Source: an uncultured Collinsella sp. (GTDB lineage Bacteria; Actinomycetota; Coriobacteriia; Coriobacteriales; Coriobacteriaceae). From it: 11,509 nt of DNA. How positions within the stretch are numbered: position 1 is the first letter of the stretch; each line of letters opens with the position of its first letter. Positions 7,006-11,509 of the stretch are shown here, piece after piece. Location: positions 1 through 11,509 of the forward strand of contig URNI01000059.1 in assembly GCA_900549135.1 (NCBI GenBank), written 5' to 3'. The notes below the pieces were generated by a model that had not been told where the DNA came from, searched no databases, and was given only the letters and a program-made list of their open reading frames with translations. A program made the position numbers and the translations under genes.

Positions 7006-7590
7006 CTACTCCTCGACGGAGTCGACAACAGCCTCGGCGGCGTCCGCATCCTCGGCCAGCACGCCAGCCTCAGCCTGAGCAACCGCAACCTTTGCGGCAG
7101 CCTCGGCAGCCTGTGCCTCCTCGCGAGCGCGATCTTCGGCCAGCAGCTCCTGGTACAGGTCCTCGCCCGGCAGCTCCTCGCTGCGAGCGATCTTGCCCAG
7201 CACGCCGTTGACGAACGACGCGGACTGGTCGGTGCCATAGGCCTTGGCAAGCTCGACGGCCTCGTTGATTACGATGGCGTCCGAAACCTCCTCGTCGGTG
7301 AGGAAGCGCATCTCATAGACGGCGATGCGCAGCAGATTGCGGTCGGCACCGGGCATGCGCATAAGATCCCAGTTCTTGGCAACGGAACGCAGAGCGCAGT
7401 CGATGCGGTCGATATGCTCGTAGGCACCGCGGCACAGCTCCAGCGCATAGGGGTCGAGGGGACCCTTCGAGATCAGGAAATCACCCTCGAGGACGCGCTC
7501 GAGCGGGCTGTCCGTGGCCTCGGCCTGGAACAGCAGCTGCAGCGCCTGACTGCGGGCAAGCGTACGCCCGCGATAAACCTTAAGGCTCAA
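7006..7590 (-). CDS. nusB: Transcription antitermination factor NusB, with long acidic tail
   Basis: NusB pairs with NusE (ribosomal protein S10) and binds boxA RNA to prevent early termination, chiefly in rRNA operons. The helical NusB fold spans about 8-137, with TLARSQALQLLFQ (10-22), GADRNLLRIAVYEM (81-94) and VINEAVELAKAYGT (107-120). After residue 138 comes an Ala/Glu-rich extension of nearly 60 residues that is not part of the usual 130-150 residue protein. The start is a TTG at 7590, chosen because AAGGAG (7597-7602) lies six bases upstream and no ATG occurs before the conserved core. The gene follows the asp23-family gene with a 3-bp gap and is followed by xseB after 2 bp. Confidence 0.93.
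   Translation of the reverse strand: MSLKVYRGRTLARSQALQLLFQAEATDSPLERVLEGDFLISKGPLDPYALELCRGAYEHIDRIDCALRSVAKNWDLMRMPGADRNLLRIAVYEMRFLTDEEVSDAIVINEAVELAKAYGTDQSASFVNGVLGKIARSEELPGEDLYQELLAEDRAREEAQAAEAAAKVAVAQAEAGVLAEDADAAEAVVDSVEE
7009..7014 (-). promoter_or_regulatory. xseB ribosome-binding site inside the end of nusB
   Basis: GAGGAG encodes the last two Glu residues of NusB and lies five bases from the xseB ATG, with the nusB stop codon in the spacer. The layout suggests coupled translation of the two genes. Confidence 0.7.
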
Positions 7591-7593
7591 AGG

Positions 7594-7956
7594 TTACTCC
7601 TTGGGGAAAACGAGGCCGTCGATGCAAACGTCAACGCGCTCGACCTCGACGCCCACCTGGGCATCGATGGCGGCGACCACGGCGGCGCGAACGGCCTCGG
7701 CGAGTTTCTTGAACGGATAGCCAAAGAACACCACGACACGCACGGTGAGTGCGAGCTTGTCGCCGACGACCTCGGCCTCGACCGCCGGCTCGGAAGCCGG
7801 GGCCTTGGACGAAAGCATCATAGAGACAAGGTTGGTGGCAAGGTCCTTGACGCCCACGGAGGCGATGCCCTCGACATCCGTGACGGCGCGCGAGACGATG
7901 GCGGTCAGAACATCGGGCGAAATGCCGATGCCGTCAATCTTGATTTCCTGGGGCAT
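7594..7956 (-). CDS. Asp23/Gls24-family envelope stress protein (DUF322)
   Basis: This 120-residue protein matches the Asp23/Gls24 family, with a core running from about 8 to 115 (SRAVTDVEGIASVGV near 22-36 and a strand-rich LALTVRVVVFFGYPF near 68-82). Family members include staphylococcal Asp23, a membrane-proximal protein linked to cell-envelope stress, and B. subtilis YqhY, whose gene also sits next to nusB. The molecular role is not well defined. The ATG at 7956 has AGGAGG four bases upstream. The last codons (Lys-Glu-stop) double as the nusB ribosome-binding site. It is probably the YqhY counterpart by position, which is inference. Confidence 0.85.
   Translation of the reverse strand: MPQEIKIDGIGISPDVLTAIVSRAVTDVEGIASVGVKDLATNLVSMMLSSKAPASEPAVEAEVVGDKLALTVRVVVFFGYPFKKLAEAVRAAVVAAIDAQVGVEVERVDVCIDGLVFPKE
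7597..7602 (-). promoter_or_regulatory. nusB ribosome-binding site that fixes the TTG start
   Basis: AAGGAG overlaps the final Lys and Glu codons of the asp23-family gene and lies six bases from TTG (7588-7590). This supports a TTG start for nusB and translational coupling to the gene before it. Confidence 0.7.
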
Positions 7957-7980
7957 GAGTCCTCCTAGAAGAGTTGGTTG

Positions 7981-8544
7981 CTAGACGCGGGAGACGAACT
8001 TGCCGTCGCGGGTGTCAACCTTGATGACCTCGCCCTCGTTGAGGTACATGGGGACCTGGATGACAGCGCCGGTGTCGATCGTGGCCGGCTTGGTGGAACC
8101 CTGGACGGTGTCGCCCTTAAAGCCCGGGTCGGTCTGGACGATGGTGGTCTCGATGAACATCGGCGGAGTCACGCCCATGAGCTCATCGTCGGCGAAGAGC
8201 AGCTGGCAGATGTCGTTCTCGCGCAGCCACTTGGAGTTCTCGCCCACCATGTCCTCGGGAACGGGAACCTGCTCATAGGTCTCATTGTCCATGAAGATGT
8301 AGTCGGCGCCATCGTTGTAGAGGTACTGGAACTCACGGGTGGTGAGCATGACGCTCTCGAACTTGGTGCCGGCGTTGCAGGTGTTCTCGACGACGCGGCC
8401 GCTCTTGATGTCGCGGGTCTTGTAGCGCACAAACGCGCCGCCCTTGCCCGGCTTGACATGCTGGAACTCGACGATGGTATAGACCTTGTCCTTAATACGG
8501 AGACCGAGGCCGTTCTTGAAGTCGGCGGTAGAAATGGTAGGCAT
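7981..8544 (-). CDS. efp: Translation elongation factor P
   Basis: EF-P binds ribosomes stalled at runs of proline and promotes peptide-bond formation. The 187-residue protein has the standard three-barrel length: KOW-like domain about 1-63, central OB domain about 66-125, and C-terminal OB domain about 130-187. The loop HVKPGKGGAFVR (29-40) places Lys34 at the tip, the residue modified in many bacteria. The loop reads PGKGGA rather than the PGKGP described for unmodified actinobacterial EF-Ps. The C-terminal signature is recognisable in QGSTKPATIDTGAVIQVP. The ATG at 8544 has AAAGG five to six bases upstream; the in-frame upstream start at 8577 does not. It is the first gene of the run to recN, 24 bp before the asp23-family gene. 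Confidence 0.95.
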   Translation of the reverse strand: MPTISTADFKNGLGLRIKDKVYTIVEFQHVKPGKGGAFVRYKTRDIKSGRVVENTCNAGTKFESVMLTTREFQYLYNDGADYIFMDNETYEQVPVPEDMVGENSKWLRENDICQLLFADDELMGVTPPMFIETTIVQTDPGFKGDTVQGSTKPATIDTGAVIQVPMYLNEGEVIKVDTRDGKFVSRV

Positions 8545-8601
8545 AGCGACCTTTCTTGTTATTGGCGAGACGCACATGCGTCCAAATTACATACGAGCGA
8601 A

Positions 8602-8607
8602 ATTATA
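8602..8607 (-). promoter_or_regulatory. -10 box upstream of efp
   Basis: A perfect TATAAT on the minus strand lies 57 bases upstream of the efp ATG, beyond the terminator of the peptidase gene. The -35 region is GC-rich with no recognisable hexamer at 16-18 bp. Transcription would begin near 8595 and could serve the whole efp-to-recN run. A short ACGCA-CA-TGCGT palindrome (8570-8581) lies in the leader. Confidence 0.55.
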
Positions 8608-8638
8608 CACTTGCAGGCGGCGCCTACGGCGTGCGCAT

Positions 8639-8681
8639 AAAAAGAGAACGCGGGGTGCCCGAATCAATCCGGACGCCCCGC
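8639..8681 (-). terminator. Terminator after the aminopeptidase gene
   Basis: On the minus strand a GC-rich stem (GCGGGG at 8676-8681 with CCCCGC at 8650-8655, continued inward by GTCCG/CGGGC after one mismatch) closes an 8-nt loop. TTTTT (8639-8643) follows six bases later. It begins 23 bases after the peptidase stop and separates that gene from efp. Confidence 0.8.
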
Positions 8682-8704
8682 CTCCAAAAACCCAGCTGGA
8701 TGGT

Positions 8705-9835
8705 TTAGCAATCGATAATGTGCAGGTCGTGCGGGGTCTTGGTGAAGGGCTCATAGCCGTTCTCGGTGACCACGCCGTAGTCCTCCAGGCGTACGCCGCC
8801 CACGCCGGGCAGGTACACGCCGGGCTCCATGGTGATAACCGAGCCGACCTCGATGATGTTCTTGCTGAGGTTGAAGTTGGGCAGCTCGTGGATGTCGATG
8901 CCCACGCCGTGGCCCAGACCATGGTTGTAGTAATCGCCATAGCCGGCATCGCCGATGATCTTCTTGGAAAGCTTGAAAATGTCGTTGCCCTCGACGCCCG
9001 GATGGATGGCGGCGACGCATTCCTCGTGCGTGCGGCGCACGAGTGCGTACAGGTCGAGCTGCTCTTGCGTGGGCTCGCCCATCACGACGGTGCGCGTCAT
9101 GTCGGAGCGGTAATCACAGTAGCCCGCGCCGTAATCCATGAGGACGAAATCGCCCTTCTCAATCACGCGGTCGCTCGGCACGGCATGCGGGTTGGCGGTG
9201 TTGGGGCCGCTCGCCACGATGGAGCCGAAGGCCAGGCTGTCGGCGCCGTTGGCGAACATAAAGTTCTCGAGCTCGTTGCGAACCTGCTTCTCGGTCATAC
9301 CAGGCTTAATAAAGCCGAGCATGTGCTGGAAGGCGGCGTCGGTGATCGACTGTGCGTGGCGCATGAGCTCAATCTCCTCGGCATCCTTGATGGCGCGCAT
9401 CTTGCGGATGTCGTCGTGCATCAGCGGCAGCATGCAGGCGACGGAGCGGTCCTCCAGGCCGCGCTGAATGCCCTGGTAGAAATTAATATGCATATCATCA
9501 TCGACAGCGCAGACGCGGCACTTGTTGGCCGCGATCTTGCCGGCGACCCAACCGGGGATGGTGCCCTCATCCATGTCGTAGACCCAGGGGCTGCCGGCGG
9601 GCGTGTTCTCCTCAAAGCTGTTGAGATAGCGCGAGTCGGTGTGGAACAGGCACTGATCGGCCGTAATAAACGCGGCGTGCGGGAACTCGAAGGTGTAGTC
9701 GAAGACGCCCTTCACGCCCGTGAGCCAACGGAGGTTGGCCTCGTCGCGCACGACGATGGCGTCGTAGCCGCGCTCGGCCATCAGGGCACGGACACGCTCG
9801 ATACGACCGGCAGGACCGGCAGCAAACTCAGACAT
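8705..9835 (-). CDS. pepP: M24-family Xaa-Pro aminopeptidase/dipeptidase
   Basis: M24 metallopeptidases of this type remove an N-terminal residue preceding proline, or split Xaa-Pro dipeptides, using two metal ions. The 376-residue protein has a creatinase-like N-terminal domain (about 10-140) and a pita-bread catalytic domain (about 150-372). All five metal ligands are visible: D234 (MDYGAGY), D245 (SDMTRT), H309 (GLGHGVG), E337 (MEPGV) and E351 (RLEDYG), with catalytic H217 in NPHAVPS. The ATG at 9835 has AAAGGAA six or seven bases upstream. Lying just before efp it matches pepQ of mycobacteria and yqhT of B. subtilis, so pepQ is an equally fair name; the sequence alone does not settle aminopeptidase versus dipeptidase. 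Confidence 0.92.
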   Translation of the reverse strand: MSEFAAGPAGRIERVRALMAERGYDAIVVRDEANLRWLTGVKGVFDYTFEFPHAAFITADQCLFHTDSRYLNSFEENTPAGSPWVYDMDEGTIPGWVAGKIAANKCRVCAVDDDMHINFYQGIQRGLEDRSVACMLPLMHDDIRKMRAIKDAEEIELMRHAQSITDAAFQHMLGFIKPGMTEKQVRNELENFMFANGADSLAFGSIVASGPNTANPHAVPSDRVIEKGDFVLMDYGAGYCDYRSDMTRTVVMGEPTQEQLDLYALVRRTHEECVAAIHPGVEGNDIFKLSKKIIGDAGYGDYYNHGLGHGVGIDIHELPNFNLSKNIIEVGSVITMEPGVYLPGVGGVRLEDYGVVTENGYEPFTKTPHDLHIIDC

Positions 9836-9858
9836 GCAGATTCCTTTCTTGTTGTCTC

Positions 9859-9864
9859 AATATA
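9859..9864 (-). promoter_or_regulatory. Possible -10 box of the peptidase gene
   Basis: TATATT on the minus strand (5 of 6 to consensus) lies 23 bases upstream of the peptidase ATG, but no good -35 is found. A rival site is a perfect TTGACA (9956-9961) next to the aroB stop, paired with TATCAT (9936-9941), but the 14-bp spacing is short. The peptidase might also be read through from aroB. Confidence 0.25.
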
Positions 9865-9867
9865 GAC

Positions 9868-9930
9868 GGGACGGGTCTCAACCGAACGACGGAATCGCAT
9901 GCGATCCGCAACCGATTGGAAACCCGCCCC
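9868..9930. repeat. Compound palindrome between the aroB-like and peptidase genes
   Basis: The outer arms (9868-9876 with 9922-9930) pair at 8 of 9 positions. The core is a perfect 12-bp palindrome ATCGCATGCGAT (9894-9905), extended by CGG/CCG across one bulged A. The segment between shows further partial pairing. No T-tract follows on either strand, so a simple factor-independent terminator is unlikely. It occupies the middle of the 132-bp spacer and may end aroB transcription in another way, shape the peptidase leader RNA, or bind a protein. Confidence 0.6.
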
Positions 9931-9967
9931 TCAACATGATACGAAAGACGATGGATGTCAATAAATC

Positions 9968-11077
9968 TTAGAGAAGTTCTTTGCGAGCAGCCAAGTAGGC
10001 GTGAGCATGGCGCTCAAGAACCTCGTCCTCAACGCTCGTTAGACGAATGGCGCCGAGTGCAGCGGGCAGCGGCAACATACTGCGGTTCGAGCGAACAAAC
10101 TGCTGCCTACGGAACTCCTCGATATAAACGGCAGGCTCCAGATCGAAGGCAAGCTCCTCGATGCCAAAGTCCTCCAGGCAGTCATCGACCTCAAAGACGT
10201 AATCGATATCGAAATCGCAGGCATCATGTGCTAGGCGCGCCTCAAAGCGCATGCCCTCGGACAACAGCTGGTAGGCAGGGACCTGCGAAGCGGCATCGCC
10301 CAAGCAGGCGCGCAGGGTACGCTCCCCCGTTTTGCCAAAATCGAGAGCATGGCGGGCGCTCGGGTTCGTTGCCGTCAGCACGTCTTTACGGGCAGTCTGA
10401 GACCATTGAACGGCATTGACGAGTGCGACCTCTTCGCCCGCGAGAATCTCGGGGACGGTCTCAGTAAACTGATTCCAGCGGGACTTACTGCTCGAAAGCA
10501 TGGTGCCAACAAGTACCACATAGCCGAGCTTGAGGTCCTCGGGGTCCGTCTCGCGAACAAGGTCGAGGTCACACACGACCAAGCCCGGTTCGGGACGGAA
10601 CGCGATGGCGGGAAGCGCATTCGCCGACGAGGCGACGAGCGGCTTCATGGTCGTCGCGACCGTGAGCATGGCGTCGAAGGTCGTCGGCAACAGCGCGCAC
10701 TCGGTTCGGCCGCACCACTGGTTGGCGCACCAGCTAACAACCGAGCAGGTTGCGGCATCGCCAACGGCGACAACCAGATCGTCGCAGGTAACGCCGTTGG
10801 CAGACAGGGCGCCAAAGACGGTATCGGCATCGGCGAGCGTGGCACCGGCAGGCGAAACATCGAGGACGAGCAGCGACACGGCAAAGCCGGCGTCGACCAG
10901 CGCATGCTCGACGACCTCACCAAAACGCTCTGACGTGTCGTCGTTCCAAACGACCATCGCGCGCTTAGGCTTGCCCACAGCCGAGGAAAACATGCGCGAC
11001 AGCTCATCGAACGCGCCCAATCCGACGCGGACATCGACGCTGCGGTTTTGGAAATTGATCAGTTGACGGCGAATCAT
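9968..11077 (-). CDS. aroB: 3-dehydroquinate synthase-like protein, catalytic residues apparently lost
   Basis: Position after aroK, the 369-residue length and several aligned segments (LLPTTFDAML 129-138, LVVCDLDLV 166-174, ALDFGKT 244-250, LLSEGMRFEARL 271-282) place this protein in the AroB family, which makes 3-dehydroquinate in the shikimate pathway. By eye, though, the active site is gone. The NAD-binding GGGxxGD is replaced around AVGDAAT (104-110). The GxAEVxK zinc-ligand segment reads GYVVLVG (185-191), losing Glu and Lys. The HTxGHA histidines read KTGERT (249-254). The HGEA segment reads YQLL (269-272). The frame is intact with no stop or frameshift. The ATG at 11077 overlaps the aroK stop by 4 bp. 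It may be a non-catalytic paralogue or a protein with a new role; the family call is fairly firm, activity is doubtful. Confidence 0.75.
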   Translation of the reverse strand: MIRRQLINFQNRSVDVRVGLGAFDELSRMFSSAVGKPKRAMVVWNDDTSERFGEVVEHALVDAGFAVSLLVLDVSPAGATLADADTVFGALSANGVTCDDLVVAVGDAATCSVVSWCANQWCGRTECALLPTTFDAMLTVATTMKPLVASSANALPAIAFRPEPGLVVCDLDLVRETDPEDLKLGYVVLVGTMLSSSKSRWNQFTETVPEILAGEEVALVNAVQWSQTARKDVLTATNPSARHALDFGKTGERTLRACLGDAASQVPAYQLLSEGMRFEARLAHDACDFDIDYVFEVDDCLEDFGIEELAFDLEPAVYIEEFRRQQFVRSNRSMLPLPAALGAIRLTSVEDEVLERHAHAYLAARKELL

Positions 11078-11509
11078 AGCAGCCCACGCTCCAAAAGCAT
11101 CTCGGCACAAAGGTAGGAAACGTCCTCGAAGGACTTGTTGCGAATATCAAGGGTAAGGTCGGCGGCCTGGCGATACAGCGGACGGCGATGCTCAAACAGG
11201 CGCGCGGCATGCTCGGGAGAGCGAAAATCGGGGCGCGTGTCGGACCGACGAATCTGGCGAATCGAATCCTCAAAGTCGCCCTCGAGGTACACGCACGTAC
11301 CCATTTCGTGCATCAGCTCAATATTCACCGGCGTTTCGACGATACCGCCCCCGCACGAAACCAACAGGCTGCGCTCGCTTTGGAGCGAACGGAGCGCCGA
11401 GGTCTCGAGCTCGCGAAAACGACCCTCACCCTCAGTCTCAAAAATCTCGGTTACCGACTTGCCGCAACGGCGCACTACCAGGCGGTCGGTATCGATAAAA
11501 CGCCGCTTG
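11074..11509 (-). CDS. aroK: Shikimate kinase, N-terminal part missing at window edge
   Basis: Shikimate kinase phosphorylates shikimate with ATP. The visible 144 residues are the C-terminal part; about 30 residues including the Walker A loop lie beyond the right edge. Visible hallmarks are FIDTD (shikimate-binding Asp), VTEIFETEGEGRFRELE (the F-R-x-x-E segment binding shikimate), SCGGGIVE (Walker B-like GGG), RPDFR (lid region) and RRPLYRQAADL near the end (substrate-binding Arg). The frame stays open to base 11509, and a GTG at 11475 is internal rather than a start. These residues look intact, in contrast to the next gene, the aroB-like one, with which it overlaps by 4 bp. Confidence 0.9.
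   Translation of the reverse strand, partial: KRRFIDTDRLVVRRCGKSVTEIFETEGEGRFRELETSALRSLQSERSLLVSCGGGIVETPVNIELMHEMGTCVYLEGDFEDSIRQIRRSDTRPDFRSPEHAARLFEHRRPLYRQAADLTLDIRNKSFEDVSYLCAEMLLERGLL

Noticed and set aside
7978..8640. A 220-codon plus-strand frame antisense to efp
   Set aside because: It overlaps the unmistakable EF-P gene and its promoter and has no domain of its own.
8486..9865. A 459-codon plus-strand frame antisense to the aminopeptidase
   Set aside because: The opposite strand encodes a peptidase with all five metal ligands. This frame is His/Ala/Val/Gly-rich shadow sequence that crosses the terminator and into efp.
9936..9961. Perfect TTGACA with TATCAT as peptidase promoter
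   Set aside because: The 14-bp spacer is too short for a typical housekeeping promoter, so it is mentioned only as an alternative to the weak candidate nearer the gene.

Overview
The window reads as bacterial chromosome of fairly high GC content, densely coded and almost entirely on the minus strand. The closest match I can suggest is a Coriobacteriia-type actinobacterium such as Collinsella. This rests on GC content, protein character and gene order (tlyA-nadK-recN and aroK-aroB-peptidase-efp-nusB are both actinobacterial arrangements), not on a database match. Nearly everything is housekeeping or sugar transport. I see no phage, transposase, CRISPR array, tRNA or rRNA, and no convincing new multi-gene defence or mobile system.

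Region 1 (1-3228) is a sugar-transport locus. A complete fructose-family PTS permease with fused domains in the order IIB-IIC-IIA (89-2098, minus) diverges from an RpiR/MurR-type regulator with an SIS domain (2371-3228, plus). The 272-bp divergent spacer holds a cluster of TGAAAG/CTTTCA inverted and direct repeats that may be the operator, plus a GC-rich structured leader for the permease.

Region 2 (3229-3449) lies between the convergent regulator and recN genes. It holds a strong terminator hairpin nested inside a much larger interrupted inverted repeat (3261-3414), which looks like a small palindromic repeat element.

Region 3 (3450-8544, minus) is one tightly packed run, transcribed efp > asp23-family > nusB > xseB > tlyA > nadK > recN. 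Overlapping stop/start codons and Shine-Dalgarno sequences placed over upstream stop codons suggest a single translationally coupled operon for translation, transcription antitermination, rRNA methylation, NADP supply and DNA repair. A perfect TATAAT lies upstream of efp.

Region 4 (8705-11509, minus) holds aroK (running off the right edge) > aroB-like > Xaa-Pro aminopeptidase. aroK and aroB overlap by 4 bp. The peptidase is followed by a terminator before efp.

The most notable observation is that the aroB-like gene is full length and in frame, but by my alignment it has lost the zinc ligands, catalytic histidines and NAD-binding signature of 3-dehydroquinate synthase. It looks like a pseudoenzyme next to an apparently normal shikimate kinase. 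The palindromic element at 3261-3414 and the repeat-rich divergent promoter at 2224-2268 come next in interest.
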